A stretch of DNA of 64,000 nucleotides from Rhodanobacter glycinis (lineage in GTDB: Bacteria > Pseudomonadota > Gammaproteobacteria > Xanthomonadales > Rhodanobacteraceae): contig NZ_RCZB01000001.1 in NCBI RefSeq assembly GCF_006438785.1, positions 259,912-323,911 on the forward strand. The letters run 5' to 3'. Shown here piece after piece: positions 34,457 through 44,244 of this stretch. The notes beneath the pieces are model-generated. The model did no database searches, was not told the origin of the DNA, and saw only the letters and a list, made by a program, of their open reading frames with translations. The translations under genes and the position numbers were made by a program. Each line of letters opens with the position of its first letter. The stretch's first letter is position 1.

Positions 34457-34759
34457 ATGAGCTATCAACCTTCCTATCGACCGGGCACCAGTACCAGTTC
34501 GTTGGCGGTGGTGAGCCTGGTTTTCGGCATCCTGGCCTGGTGCGTGCTGCCGTTCGTGGGCGCGATCGTGGCGATCATCTGCGGCCATCTGGCGCGCAGT
34601 GAAATCCGCCGCAGCCCGGTCGATACCCGCACCGAGGGCGACGGGATGGCCGTGACCGGGCTGGTTCTCGGCTACGTGCAGCTGGTGTTTTGCGTGCTGG
34701 CGCTGTTCCTGGTCATCGCTGCATTGATTTTCGGTTTCGCCTTCTCGAACTGGCATTGA
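34457..34759 (+). CDS. DUF4190-type membrane protein
   Basis: 100 residues from MSYQPSYRPGTS (GTG 12 nt upstream is possible). Two membrane segments (SLAVVSLVFGILAWCVLPFV and VLGYVQLVFCVLALFLVIAA) joined by IICGHLARSEIRRSP, the standard DUF4190 arrangement. Function unknown. Its stop overlaps the SDR start. Confidence 0.75.
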   Translation: MSYQPSYRPGTSTSSLAVVSLVFGILAWCVLPFVGAIVAIICGHLARSEIRRSPVDTRTEGDGMAVTGLVLGYVQLVFCVLALFLVIAALIFGFAFSNWH

Positions 34760-35523
34760 TGCCCCGCGTGCCTTTTGACTTCACCGGATATCGCGTCGTC
34801 GTCGCAGGCGGCAGCCGCGGCATCGGCCGCAGCATCGCGCTGGGCTTCGCCGAGGCTGGCGCGGACGTGTCGATCTGCGCACGCGGCGCTGCAGCGCTGG
34901 AGGAAACTCGCCAGGCACTGGCCGCTCACGGCGCGATGGCGCATGCGCAGAGTTGCGATCTGGCCGACGCCAACGCCATCGAAGCCTATATTGCGAATGC
35001 CGCCGCCACGCTCGGCGGCATCGACGTGCTGGTCAACAACGCCAGCGGCTACGGTTTCGACGAGAGCGACGAGGGCTGGATCGCCGGCTTCAACGTGGAT
35101 CTGATGGCGGCCGTGCGCGCGTCGCGGGCGGCCCTGCCATATCTCAAGGCGTCGCCGCAGTCGTGCATCCTGCACACCAGCTCGATTGCCGCATTCCGCC
35201 CGCGTGCCAGCGGTGCGCCGTATGCAGCGGTGAAGGCGGCGCTGAGTCAGTACGCTACCTCGCAGGCGCTGGCGCTGGCCGAACACCGCATCCGCGTCAA
35301 CGCGATCGCACCGGGTTCGATCGCGTTTGCCGACGGCCTGTGGGAACGCCGCAAGCTCGAACAGCCGGAGCTTTACGAGGCGACGCTGGCGAAGATCCCG
35401 TTCGGCCGTTTCGGCAAGCCGGAAGAAATCGCGCACGCCGCGCTGTTTCTCGCCTCGCCGTTCGCGGGCTGGATCACCGGACAAACCCTGGTGGTCGATG
35501 GCGGCCAGATGCTCAATGGTTGA
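34759..35523 (+). CDS. SDR-family oxidoreductase
   Basis: 254 residues. Nucleotide-binding VVVAGGSRGIGRSIAL, VLVNNASGY, catalytic Ser in HTSSIAAFRP and Y-x3-K in APYAAVKAAL, and the C-terminal GWITGQTLVVDGGQML. A classical short-chain dehydrogenase/reductase; the substrate cannot be told. Start overlaps the DUF4190 gene by one base. Confidence 0.85.
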   Translation: MPRVPFDFTGYRVVVAGGSRGIGRSIALGFAEAGADVSICARGAAALEETRQALAAHGAMAHAQSCDLADANAIEAYIANAAATLGGIDVLVNNASGYGFDESDEGWIAGFNVDLMAAVRASRAALPYLKASPQSCILHTSSIAAFRPRASGAPYAAVKAALSQYATSQALALAEHRIRVNAIAPGSIAFADGLWERRKLEQPELYEATLAKIPFGRFGKPEEIAHAALFLASPFAGWITGQTLVVDGGQMLNG

Positions 35524-35545
35524 CGCGTTCCGTGAGGACAACGAC

Positions 35546-36313
35546 ATGAAAGGGCTGCATTCCACCGCACGCTTCAGCGACCGCGTCGACGACTACGTGC
35601 GCTACCGCCCGGACTATCCGCCGGCGCTGCTCGACTGGCTGCAGCGCGAGCAGGGTGTCGATGTGGATTGGCGGATTGCGGATGTCGGTGCCGGCACCGG
35701 CATCTCGTCGAAGATGTTTCTCGATGCCGGCTATCGCGTGACCGCGGTGGAGCCGAATGCGCCGATGCGTGTCGCCGCCGAGCGCTGGTTGCAGGCGTAC
35801 AAAAATTTCGATGCGGTCGATGGCAGGGCCGATATCACCGGATTGCCCGATGCCAGCATGGACCTGGTCACCGTGGCGCAGGCGTTCCACTGGTTCGACG
35901 AAGAAACCACGCGGCGCGAATTCGCGCGCATCCTGCGGCCGCGCGGGCTGGTGGCGATCTGGTGGAACTCGCGCCGATTGACCGGCACGCGCTTCCTCGA
36001 AGGGTACGAAGCGTTGCTGCAGACGTTCGGCACCGACTACACCAGCGTAGCCGAGCGCTACGCCGACGATGCACGGATGCGCGACTGGTTCGGCACCGGG
36101 CTCCGCGGCAGCGCCCGTTTCGAACATGCCCAGCGACTGGATTTCGACGCGCTGCGCGGGCGCCTGATGTCCTCGTCGTATGCGCCGCAAGCGGGCCATC
36201 CGCAGCACGAGCCGATGCTGCGTGCCCTGCGAGAACTCTTCGACGCCTGCGCCGTGGACGGCAGGATAAGCTTCGATTACGACACCCGCATTTTCGCGGG
36301 CCAACTGGCCTGA
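35546..36313 (+). CDS. Class I SAM-dependent methyltransferase
   Basis: 255 residues. SAM motif I IADVGAGTGISSKMFLDAG, acidic VTAVEPNAPMR, and VTVAQAFHWFDEETTRREFA, typical of methyltransferase type 11 proteins. The substrate is unknown. It lies 22 nt after the SDR gene and 3 nt before pyrD, so these may be co-transcribed. Confidence 0.82.
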   Translation: MKGLHSTARFSDRVDDYVRYRPDYPPALLDWLQREQGVDVDWRIADVGAGTGISSKMFLDAGYRVTAVEPNAPMRVAAERWLQAYKNFDAVDGRADITGLPDASMDLVTVAQAFHWFDEETTRREFARILRPRGLVAIWWNSRRLTGTRFLEGYEALLQTFGTDYTSVAERYADDARMRDWFGTGLRGSARFEHAQRLDFDALRGRLMSSSYAPQAGHPQHEPMLRALRELFDACAVDGRISFDYDTRIFAGQLA

Positions 36314-36316
36314 GCC

Positions 36317-37354
36317 ATGTACGATCTCCTGCGCCCGCTGCTGTTCAAGCTTGATCCCGAGACCGCGCATCGACTGACCCTGTATGGGCTCGGCGTAGCC
36401 CAGCGCAGCAATTTCGCGCAGTGGATCGCCACGCCACCGGCGGATCTGCCGACCACGGTGTTCGGCATCACGTTTCCGAATCCGGTGGGCCTTGCCGCGG
36501 GGCTCGACAAGAATGCCGAACACCTCGATGCGCTGAACGCGCTCGGCTTCGGTTTCATTGAGGTCGGCACGGTGACTCCGCTGCCGCAGCCTGGCAACGA
36601 CAAGCCGCGCATGTTCCGGCTGCCGCAGCATGAGGCGATCATCAACCGCCTCGGTTTCAACAACGGCGGTGTGGATGCGCTGGTGCGCAACGTGCAGCGA
36701 TCCGGCTATCACGGTGTACTCGGCATCAACATCGGCAAGAACAAGGACACGCCAAACGAGAAGGCGGTCAACGATTATTTGATCTGCCTCACGCGCGTCT
36801 ATGAACACGCCAGCTACATCACGGTGAATATTTCCTCGCCCAATACCCAGGGCCTGCGCGACCTGCAGCAGGAGGCCACGCTGCGCCGCTTCATCGCGAT
36901 CCTGCGTGAGGCGCAGGAGCGGCTCGGCTCGCAGCATGGCCGGCGCAAACCGATGCTGCTGAAGATCGCGCCGGACCTGAGCGAAGCCGAACTGGATTCG
37001 ATCGCCGAGGTGCTGCTGCGCACCGGCATCGACGGCGTGATCTGCAGCAACACCACGATCGACCATGCGTCGGTGGCTGACGATCCGCATGGGGGCGAAA
37101 CAGGCGGCTTGTCCGGCAAGCCGCTGTTCGAGCGATCCACCGCGGTGCTGGCCGGCATGCACCAGCGCCTGCAGGGACGTATTCCGCTGATTGGCGTGGG
37201 CGGTATTCTCGACGGCAGCGATGCGGCAGAGAAGCTCGACGCCGGTGCGTCGCTGGTGCAGGTCTACACGGGGTTGATCTATCGCGGCCCGCTTCTGGTC
37301 GGTGAGTGTGTCAACGAAATACGCCGCCAGCGCGAGGCCGCCGATGCCGCCTGA
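36317..37354 (+). CDS. pyrD: Dihydroorotate dehydrogenase (quinone), class 2
   Basis: 345 residues, the size of E. coli PyrD. N-terminal membrane-associating helix [23 protein letters not shown]-site motifs [36 protein letters not shown]; catalytic Ser in [12 protein letters not shown]-terminal [10 protein letters not shown] and [13 protein letters not shown]. Oxidises dihydroorotate to orotate with ubiquinone in pyrimidine synthesis. Confidence 0.96.
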   Translation: MYDLLRPLLFKLDPETAHRLTLYGLGVAQRSNFAQWIATPPADLPTTVFGITFPNPVGLAAGLDKNAEHLDALNALGFGFIEVGTVTPLPQPGNDKPRMFRLPQHEAIINRLGFNNGGVDALVRNVQRSGYHGVLGINIGKNKDTPNEKAVNDYLICLTRVYEHASYITVNISSPNTQGLRDLQQEATLRRFIAILREAQERLGSQHGRRKPMLLKIAPDLSEAELDSIAEVLLRTGIDGVICSNTTIDHASVADDPHGGETGGLSGKPLFERSTAVLAGMHQRLQGRIPLIGVGGILDGSDAAEKLDAGASLVQVYTGLIYRGPLLVGECVNEIRRQREAADAA

Positions 37355-37385
37355 ACGGATAGACATGCCAGCGGAGCGTATAGAC

Positions 37386-38414
37386 ATGGGCGGCTACATG
37401 CTCACCGAGAATGCCTCGCTGGCCACGCGCAACACGTTGCGCGTGAATGCTCGCGCGACGTTGCTCGCCGAAATTCGCGACGCCACCAAGCTGCCCGAAC
37501 TGCTCGACTTTCCGGCCATCCGCAACGGCCGTCTGCTCGTGCTGGGTGAGGGCAGCAACGTGCTGTTCACCGACGATTTCGACGGCACCGTGCTGGTGAT
37601 GGAAACCCGTGGCGTGCAGGTGGAAAGCGATGGCGACAGCGCGCGCATCGCAGTGGCTGCCGGCGAGTGCTGGGACGATTTCGTGCGCTGGACGCTTGGC
37701 CACGGATACGCCGGCCTGGAAAACCTGATCCTGATACCCGGCACCATCGGCGCCGCACCGATCCAGAATATCGGCGCCTACGGCTGCGAGGTGGCCGAGT
37801 TCGTCGAGAGCGTGGAGGCGTGGGACACTCGCGAGCGACGGGTGGTGACGCTCGATCACGCCACCTGCGCGTTCGCCTATCGCGACTCGCTGTTCAAGCA
37901 CGAGCCCGGCCGCTACATCGTCACCGCCGTGCGTTTCCTGCTGCCGCGCAGCCGTCCGCTGCGCACCGACTACGCCGGCATCGACGAGGAGCTGGTGCGG
38001 ATGGGCGTGGACAAGCCCGCGCCGTTTCACGTCGCCGAGGCGGTGGTGCATCTGCGCACGCGCAAGCTGCCCGACCCGTCGGTGATCGGCAACGCCGGCA
38101 GCTTTTTCAAGAATCCGATCGTGGACGCTGCGCTGGTTGATGCGCTCAAGCGTGAGCATCCTGGCCTTGCGACATGGCCGCAGCCTGACGGACGCTGCAA
38201 GCTGTCTGCTGCATGGATGATCGAGGCCGCTGGTTTCAAGGGTATCCGCGAAGGCGATGCCGGCATTTCCAACCGGCATGCGCTGGTGCTGGTGAATCAT
38301 GGCAAGGCTACAGGGCCGCAACTGTGGGCACTGGCGCAGCGGGTGATGTTGGGCGTGCACGACAAGTTCGGCGTAACGCTTGAGCCGGAACCAGTGGTGA
38401 TCGGCGCGCGCTGA
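37386..38414 (+). CDS. murB: UDP-N-acetylenolpyruvoylglucosamine reductase
   Basis: 342 residues. FAD-binding GRLLVLGEGSNVLF and LIPGTIGAAPIQNIGAYG, active-site Ser in NAGSFFKNPI and a C-terminal Glu (LEPEPVVIG) mark type I MurB. It reduces the enolpyruvyl group to UDP-MurNAc in peptidoglycan synthesis. The start at 37386 has GGAG 9 nt upstream. An imperfect duplication of GAGCGtATAGACATG just before it supplies another in-frame ATG at 37365. pyrD ends 32 nt upstream. Confidence 0.95.
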   Translation: MGGYMLTENASLATRNTLRVNARATLLAEIRDATKLPELLDFPAIRNGRLLVLGEGSNVLFTDDFDGTVLVMETRGVQVESDGDSARIAVAAGECWDDFVRWTLGHGYAGLENLILIPGTIGAAPIQNIGAYGCEVAEFVESVEAWDTRERRVVTLDHATCAFAYRDSLFKHEPGRYIVTAVRFLLPRSRPLRTDYAGIDEELVRMGVDKPAPFHVAEAVVHLRTRKLPDPSVIGNAGSFFKNPIVDAALVDALKREHPGLATWPQPDGRCKLSAAWMIEAAGFKGIREGDAGISNRHALVLVNHGKATGPQLWALAQRVMLGVHDKFGVTLEPEPVVIGAR

Positions 38415-38423
38415 GCTTTTCTG

Positions 38424-39066
38424 TGGGAGCAGCTTTAGCCGCGACAACTCTTGCTCGTTCTTGTTGATTGAGTGCAGAGCGTTCGATCGCTGTTGGCGAC
38501 CGAGTCACTTTCTCTTTGCGTGGCCAAAGAGAGAGTAACCAAAGAGAAAGGCCACCCCGCTTGGCGCTTGCCGGGCGTCCATGCCCGGCAAGTTCGCGAG
38601 CCGGGGCCGGGCTTTTTGACAGGGCTTCCTGCCCTGACGAAAAGGAATCGGCGTCCCTGCCGATTCCCCTCCGGGCCTTGTCGTCCCCAACTCACCGCCG
38701 CACAGGGGCCCCGGTAGAGCAGCAGCGGGCCATCGTGGCCCGCACTCGGTGAAGAGCTGAAAGCGCACAAGCAAGAGCAGGAGCAAAGCATCGCTCTGCA
38801 GCTGTTTTGCTCTGGCCCCACTTCTTTTGATCTGACTCTTCTGAAGAGTGTGCGCTTGGAGCGCTCTGCTCTACCCGGGGCCCCTCTGAAGCGGCGCGCG
38901 GGTGGAGGAAAGCCCGCAGGGTGCGTAAGCGGGGTGTCGTTTTCTCTTGGGTACTTCTCTTTTGGGCAAGCACAAAGAGAAGTACCTCGCCCTCCGCAGG
39001 AGGGTGAAAGCTGTTCGCTTCAAACAATCAATCAAAGAGCAAGAGCATCGCGCACAGGGTGCGCTC
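38424..39066. repeat. Xanthomonad dispersed repeat flanked by REP-like ends
   Basis: The 660 bases between murB and the MFS gene hold no convincing gene. They begin with a REP-like TGTGGGAGCAGCTTTAGCCG and end with GGTGCGCTCCTAC. Inside are CTCTTTGCGTGGCCAAAGAG near 38513 and CTTCTCTTTTGGGC...AAAGAGAAG near 38960, inverted relative to one another. The text (caaagagaaaggccaccccg) is of a kind I remember as repeated many times in Xanthomonad genomes, where it gives rise to spurious predicted proteins. Confidence 0.6.
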
Positions 39067-39077
39067 CTACAACAACA

Positions 39078-40334
39078 TCAAGCGTGACTCCGCCTTTCGA
39101 GATTCGGCAAGAACACCGTGATCAATCCCATCAGCGGCAGATACGCACACAACCGATAGACATACTCGATGCCATGCGTGTCGGCCAGCCCGCCGAGCAC
39201 GGCGGCGCCGATGCCACCCATGCCGAAGGCGAAACCGAAGAATAGCCCCGAGATCATGCCGACGCGGCCGGGAATCAGCTCCTGCGCGTAGACCAGGATC
39301 GCCGAGAACGCGGACGCCAGAATCAAGCCGATGATCACGGTCAGCACGCCGGTCCACATCAGGTTCGCGTGCGGCAGCAACAGGGTGAACGGCGCCACGC
39401 CGAGGATGGATACCCAGATCACCCACTTGCGTCCGATGCGGTCGCCGATCGGGCCGCCGATCAGCGAGCCGGCGGCTACGGCGAACAGGAACACGAACAG
39501 ATGCACCTGCGCGCTCTGCACCGACACGCCGAACTTGTGGATCAGGTAGAAGGTGTAATAGCTGCTGAGACTGGCCAGGTAGAAATACTTGGAGAAGATC
39601 AGCAGGCCGAGGATCGTCAGCGCGCCGATGATCTGGTTGCGCGACAGCGATACGAGTGCCAGATGGCTTGAGGTCGACTTGCTGCGGCTGACGTGATGCT
39701 GGCGATACCAGCGCCCGACCTGCAGCAGCACCACGATCGCCAGCAGCGCCGCCAGCGAGAACCACGCCACGCTGCCACGGCCGTGCGGCACGATGATCCA
39801 TGCGGCAAGCAGCGGCCCCAGCGATGAGCCGGTATTGCCGCCGACCTGGAACAGCGACTGCGCCAAGCCGTGCCGACCGCCCGAAGCCAGCCGCGCCACC
39901 CGCGAGGATTCCGGGTGGAAGATCGCCGACCCGGTGCCGACCAAGGCAGCTGCCAGCAACAGCACCGGAAACGTGGGTGCCACCGCCAGCAACAGCAGGC
40001 CGGTCAGGGTGAAACCCATGCCCACAGGCAGCGAGTACGGCATCGGTCGGCGGTCGGTCAGCATGCCGACCAGCGGCTGCAGCACCGAGGCGGTGAGCTG
40101 GTAGGTCAGCGTGATCAGGCCAACCTGGGCAAAGCTGAGGTGGAAGTCGCCCTTCAGGATCGGATAGATCGCCAGGATCAGCGACTGGATCATGTCGTTG
40201 AGCATGTGCGCGAAGCTGATGCCGCCGAGCACACCGAAGGCAGTGCCTTCGCTGGAGGGCGTGCCGGCTGGGGTATCGGTCGATACGGGAATGGCGGCGG
40301 GGGACAGCGGGGCGCTTTCGACGCGGGTCTGCAT
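39078..40334 (-). CDS. MFS transporter, fosmidomycin-resistance (Fsr) type
   Basis: 418 residues from MQTRVESAPLS, twelve membrane helices. ISFAHMLNDMIQSLILAIYP is the signature of Fsr-like exporters; other MFS features are TDRRPMPYSL in loop 2-3 and GGPIGDRIGRKW in loop 8-9. A start 51 codons upstream would run through a REP element and is rejected. It exports small drugs in known members; the natural substrate here is unknown. Confidence 0.82.
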   Translation of the reverse strand: MQTRVESAPLSPAAIPVSTDTPAGTPSSEGTAFGVLGGISFAHMLNDMIQSLILAIYPILKGDFHLSFAQVGLITLTYQLTASVLQPLVGMLTDRRPMPYSLPVGMGFTLTGLLLLAVAPTFPVLLLAAALVGTGSAIFHPESSRVARLASGGRHGLAQSLFQVGGNTGSSLGPLLAAWIIVPHGRGSVAWFSLAALLAIVVLLQVGRWYRQHHVSRSKSTSSHLALVSLSRNQIIGALTILGLLIFSKYFYLASLSSYYTFYLIHKFGVSVQSAQVHLFVFLFAVAAGSLIGGPIGDRIGRKWVIWVSILGVAPFTLLLPHANLMWTGVLTVIIGLILASAFSAILVYAQELIPGRVGMISGLFFGFAFGMGGIGAAVLGGLADTHGIEYVYRLCAYLPLMGLITVFLPNLERRSHA

Positions 40335-40448
40335 GGGGAACGTTCGGCCGGGAAATGTGGCACGGCGCCACGCGCCGTCGGGGATGACAACGATATGACA
40401 AATTGCCAGTGGCCCGCATGTGCCAGCTGTCCGGCTGCAGCATTCTCT

Positions 40449-40510
40449 TGTGGGCGCGGCTTCAGCCGCGATGCTCTTGAAAGTCATCGCGGCTGAAGCC
40501 GCTCCTACAG
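40449..40510. repeat. Inverted REP pair (REPIN-like)
   Basis: TGTGGGCGCGGCTTCAGCCG (from 40449) and its near-inverse CGGCTGAAGCCGCTCCTACA (to about 40510) flank 12-20 bp. This is the usual inverted REP doublet of Pseudomonas/Stenotrophomonas-type genomes and lies between the divergent MFS and ppk1 genes. Confidence 0.8.
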
Positions 40511-40649
40511 GCCGTTGTCATCTGCCGGTCAGGAAAATGTCGCAGACTGCGTGCTGCCCGGGTGCTCGCGCGTGCTGACCGAGCCATCACCGGTAGCGCG
40601 GTACCATGTCGGAACCACGTAGCCCACTTTTGCCGGACCCGGTGTACCG

Positions 40650-42809
40650 ATGAACAGCCGCCTGATTCGCGAGACTTCGCCGACCGATACTTCCGTGCCG
40701 GCCGCCAACGAGGCCTTGCCGGCGGCAGCGGTGGTGGATCTCACCGACAACCGGCTGTACATCCACCGCGAGTTGTCGCAGTTGCAGTTCAACATCCGCG
40801 TGCTGGACCAGGCGCTGGACGAGCGCACGCCGCTGCTGGAGCGGCTGAAGTTCCTGCTGATCTTCTCCAGCAACATGGACGAATTCTTCGAGATCCGGGT
40901 GGCCGGGCTGAAGGGCCAGATCGCGCTGGACCACGAGATGATCGGGCCGGACGGCATCCCGCCGAAGCGTGCGCTGGCCGAGATCAGCGAGATCGCACAC
41001 CGGCAGATCGAACGGCAGTACGCGATCCTCAACGAACGCATCCTGCCGGAGCTGGTTGCGCACGGCATCCGCATCGTCCGCCGCACGCAGTGGACGCACA
41101 AGCAGAAGCTGTGGGTGCGCCGCTATTTTCGCGAGGAGGTGGCGCCGCTGGTGACGCCGATCGGGCTCGACCCGACCCATCCATTCCCGCTGCTGGTCAA
41201 CAAGAGCCTCAACTTCATCGTGCGTCTGGAAGGCGTCGATGCGTTCGGGCGCGACTCCGGCCTTGCGATCGTGCCGGCGCCGCGCGTGCTGCCGCGGCTG
41301 ATCCGCATGCCGCTGGAAATCTGCGAGGGCGGCGACAACTACGTGTTGTTGTCGTCGATCATCCACGCGCATGCCGAGGAATTGTTCCCGGGCATGCAGG
41401 TGCTCGGTTGCTACCAGTTCCGGCTGACCCGCAATGCCGATCTCACACTCGATCCGGAAGACGTCGAGGATCTGGCACTGGCGTTGCGCGGCGAGCTGTA
41501 CTCGCGCCGTTTCGGTGACGCGGTGCGGCTGGAGGTGGCCGACAACTGCCCGAAGGATCTGATCGACTATCTGCTCAAACAGTTCGGGCTCACCGAGTCG
41601 GAGCTGTACGAGGTGAAAGGCCCGGTGAATCTGGCGCGGTTGTTCCGCATTGCCAACAACGTGAGCTATCCGCAACTGCAGTACCTGCCGTTCACGCCGG
41701 TTCTGCCCAAGGCGCTCAAGCATGCCGAGGACCTGTTCCAGGTGATCGGCAAGCAGGACGTGTTGTTGCTGCATCCGTACGAATCGTTTTCGCCGGTGGT
41801 CGATCTGCTGCGCCAGGCGGCGAAGGATCCGCAGGTGCTGGCGATCAAGCAGACGCTGTATCGCACCAATGCGAATTCGGAAATTGTGGATGCGCTGGTC
41901 GACGCCGCCCGCGCCGGCAAGGAAGTGACCGCGGTGGTCGAGCTGCGCGCGCGCTTCGACGAGGAATCCAACCTCACGCTTGCCTCGCGCCTGCAGCAGG
42001 CCGGCGCGATGGTGATCTACGGCGTGGTCGGCATCAAGACGCATGCCAAGCTGATGCTGATCCAGCGTCGCGAAGGCAGCGAGCTGGTGCGCTATGCCCA
42101 TATGGGCACCGGCAACTACCACACCGGCAACGCGCGCCTGTACACCGATTACAGCCTGCTCACCTCCGACGAGGCGCTGTGCGAGGACGTGCACAAGTTG
42201 TTCAGCCAGCTCACCGGCATGGGCAAGGTGCTGCACATGAAGAAACTGCTGCATGCGCCGTTTACGCTGAAGAAGACCCTGCTGGAGCTGATTGCGCGCG
42301 AAACCACGCATGCAGCGGCTGGCAAGCCGGCGCAGATCATCTTCAAGGTCAACGCGCTGACCGAGCCGAAAGTGATCCGCGCGCTGTACAAGGCCAGCAT
42401 CGCCGGTGTGCAGATCGATCTGATCGTGCGTGGTGTCTGCTGCCTGCGTCCTGGCGTGGAAGGCGTCTCGGAGAACATCCAGGTACGCTCGATCATCGGT
42501 CGCTTCCTCGAACACAGCCGCGCCTACTGGTTCGCCAACGATGGCGAACCGCAGTTGTACCTCTCCAGCGCCGACCTGATGGAGCGCAACCTGGACCGTC
42601 GGGTCGAAACCGCGTTCCCGATCGAAGGCAAGAAGCTGCAGCAGCGCGTGCGCAACGCGCTGGAGCTGTATCTCACCGACAACACCAGCGCTTCGCTGCT
42701 GCAATCCGATGGCCAGTACCTGCGCCCGGCTGTGCCAAGCGGCGAATCGGCTCGCGACGTGCAAACTGAATTGATGGAGAAGCTGTGCGGGGCAGGCAGC
42801 GCGCATTGA
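40650..42809 (+). CDS. ppk1: Polyphosphate kinase 1
   Basis: 719 residues, family size. N-terminal domain [16 protein letters not shown] and [19 protein letters not shown]; catalytic domains with [20 protein letters not shown] containing the autophosphorylated His, and [17 protein letters not shown] and [15 protein letters not shown]. Makes polyphosphate from ATP. Start ATG 40650; convergent with the tRNA-Ala downstream. Confidence 0.96.
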   Translation: MNSRLIRETSPTDTSVPAANEALPAAAVVDLTDNRLYIHRELSQLQFNIRVLDQALDERTPLLERLKFLLIFSSNMDEFFEIRVAGLKGQIALDHEMIGPDGIPPKRALAEISEIAHRQIERQYAILNERILPELVAHGIRIVRRTQWTHKQKLWVRRYFREEVAPLVTPIGLDPTHPFPLLVNKSLNFIVRLEGVDAFGRDSGLAIVPAPRVLPRLIRMPLEICEGGDNYVLLSSIIHAHAEELFPGMQVLGCYQFRLTRNADLTLDPEDVEDLALALRGELYSRRFGDAVRLEVADNCPKDLIDYLLKQFGLTESELYEVKGPVNLARLFRIANNVSYPQLQYLPFTPVLPKALKHAEDLFQVIGKQDVLLLHPYESFSPVVDLLRQAAKDPQVLAIKQTLYRTNANSEIVDALVDAARAGKEVTAVVELRARFDEESNLTLASRLQQAGAMVIYGVVGIKTHAKLMLIQRREGSELVRYAHMGTGNYHTGNARLYTDYSLLTSDEALCEDVHKLFSQLTGMGKVLHMKKLLHAPFTLKKTLLELIARETTHAAAGKPAQIIFKVNALTEPKVIRALYKASIAGVQIDLIVRGVCCLRPGVEGVSENIQVRSIIGRFLEHSRAYWFANDGEPQLYLSSADLMERNLDRRVETAFPIEGKKLQQRVRNALELYLTDNTSASLLQSDGQYLRPAVPSGESARDVQTELMEKLCGAGSAH

Positions 42810-42841
42810 CGTTGCCGGTGCCTTTTATGGGTGCAGGCACG

Positions 42842-42864
42842 AAAAAGCCGGCGCAAGGCCGGCT
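42842..42864 (-). terminator. Terminator of tRNA-Ala
   Basis: Read leftward: AGCCGGC-cttgc-GCCGGCT followed by TTTTC, 22 nt beyond the tRNA 3' end. It can also act as a weak end for ppk1 in the other direction. Confidence 0.75.
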
Positions 42865-42885
42865 TCCCGTCAATCGTAAAATCCG

Positions 42886-42961
42886 TGGTGGAGCGGATGG
42901 GGATCGAACCCACGACCTCCACGATGCGAACGTGGCGCTCTCCCAGCTGAGCTACCGCCCC
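42886..42961 (-). tRNA. tRNA-Ala (anticodon CGC)
   Basis: 76 nt with encoded CCA. Read leftward: acceptor GGGGCGG/CCGCTCC (one G-U), D-arm GCTCAGCTGGGAGAGC, anticodon stem CCACG/CGTGG with loop TTCGCAT (anticodon CGC), T-loop TTCGATC. Reads GCG. Followed by an intrinsic terminator. Confidence 0.9.
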
Positions 42962-43029
42962 ACGGAAGCCGCAAATGTTAGCAGCGTGCGCCGGTTTTCG
43001 CCAAGCCCTGCGTTCGGTCCTGGTCGGGA

Positions 43030-44145
43030 TCAGTCGGGCAGCAGGGTGACGAGCCGGTCGTGCAGCACGTCGCGGCGCCAGCCTTCGAGGAACTCGGGCC
43101 ATTCGGCGGTGACCACGTATTCCTCCAGCGCCTTGCGCGGGCACAGCAGGCCGGGCGGCAGGTCGAGTTCGCCGGCGAGACTGTCGACCAGCTGTTTCAT
43201 CGCACCGAGTGACTTCTTTGCTTCACCCAGCGGATGGCCGGGAATGCGGGCGGTGGCGGTGATTTCCTCGGCGCTGACCGCGGGCACGAACACTTCGAAC
43301 AATTCGTTGCGTTGGACCGAGCGCAGGGCGCGCTGGCCACGGCTGCGTTGTTCGAGATCGCCGAGGCTGGCCGGCGGCTGTTGCGCCAGGCTCAGCGCCA
43401 GGGTGTCGTCGAGCAGCCATGGGCGCGGTACGTCGAGGCGGCGTGCGCTGCGATCGCGCCACAGCAGCAAGCGACGCAACAGCGCTTGCTGCGCGGCGGG
43501 CCATTCGGCAGCGGCGCGCATCGTGCGCTGCGGTTGCGGATCGCCGTCGCGATGACTGGCGCGGCGTTTCAGGCGTTCGCAATCCTCGGCGTGCCAGGCG
43601 CTGCGGTCGCGTTGCAGCAGACGTTTGCCGAGCTGCTCGTGGATGGTCTTGAGGTAGACCACGTCGAGCGCGGCATAGCTGCATTGCGAGGTGGTGAGCG
43701 GGCGCTGCAGCCAGTCCGAGCGGGTCTCACCCTTGTCCAGGTCCACCCCGGTCAGTTCGGCCACCAGCGCGCGGTAGCTGATGCCCAGGCCCATGCCGAC
43801 GAAAGCGGCGGCTATCTGGGTATCGAACAGGATGTGCGGCCCACCTGGCAACAGCGGCGCAAGGGTTTCCAGGTCTTCGCTGGCGCTGTGCATGACGGTA
43901 GCCGCGGGGCCTGCGCCCAGCAGCGGCTGCAGTGCATCGGCGATCTCGAACGCGAGCGGGTCGACCAGCGCGTGACGACCATTCCAGCCCAGCTGCAGCA
44001 GCGCCAGTTGCGGATAGAACGTGTTGCGACGCATGAACTCGGTATCCAGGCCGACCGCCGCATCCGCGGGTATCGTGGCCAGCCATGCCTGCAGCGCATC
44101 GCGATGATCGATCCATTCGGCGGCAGCGGTTTCGGGCAGTGACAT
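43030..44145 (-). CDS. rnd: Ribonuclease D
   Basis: 371 residues. DEDDy exonuclease motifs: Exo I AVGLDTEFMRR, Exo II MHSASEDLETL, Exo III CSYAALDVVYL. The C-terminal HRDC-type region includes DLEQRSRGQRALR. Trims tRNA 3' ends and other stable RNAs, which suits its position beside a tRNA gene. Stop TGA. Confidence 0.93.
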   Translation of the reverse strand: MSLPETAAAEWIDHRDALQAWLATIPADAAVGLDTEFMRRNTFYPQLALLQLGWNGRHALVDPLAFEIADALQPLLGAGPAATVMHSASEDLETLAPLLPGGPHILFDTQIAAAFVGMGLGISYRALVAELTGVDLDKGETRSDWLQRPLTTSQCSYAALDVVYLKTIHEQLGKRLLQRDRSAWHAEDCERLKRRASHRDGDPQPQRTMRAAAEWPAAQQALLRRLLLWRDRSARRLDVPRPWLLDDTLALSLAQQPPASLGDLEQRSRGQRALRSVQRNELFEVFVPAVSAEEITATARIPGHPLGEAKKSLGAMKQLVDSLAGELDLPPGLLCPRKALEEYVVTAEWPEFLEGWRRDVLHDRLVTLLPD

Positions 44146-44244
44146 CGGTACTCCTTGGAAGGCGCCAGCGCGGATTGCCCTGTCGGCGGTTTGTGCCTAT
44201 GGTGGACAGCGCACGATAACAGGCCGCACCAAGGACGCCCATCT

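Noticed and set aside
35513..37387. 624-codon leftward open frame opposite the methyltransferase and pyrD genes
   Set aside because: Antisense frame of GC-rich coding DNA; the rightward genes have clear families.
38468..39027. Several 80-130-codon frames between murB and the MFS gene
   Set aside because: They lie in a dispersed repeat, lack ribosome sites and overlap each other on both strands.
40587..42806. 739-codon leftward open frame opposite ppk1
   Set aside because: GC-rich antisense shadow of a conserved gene.
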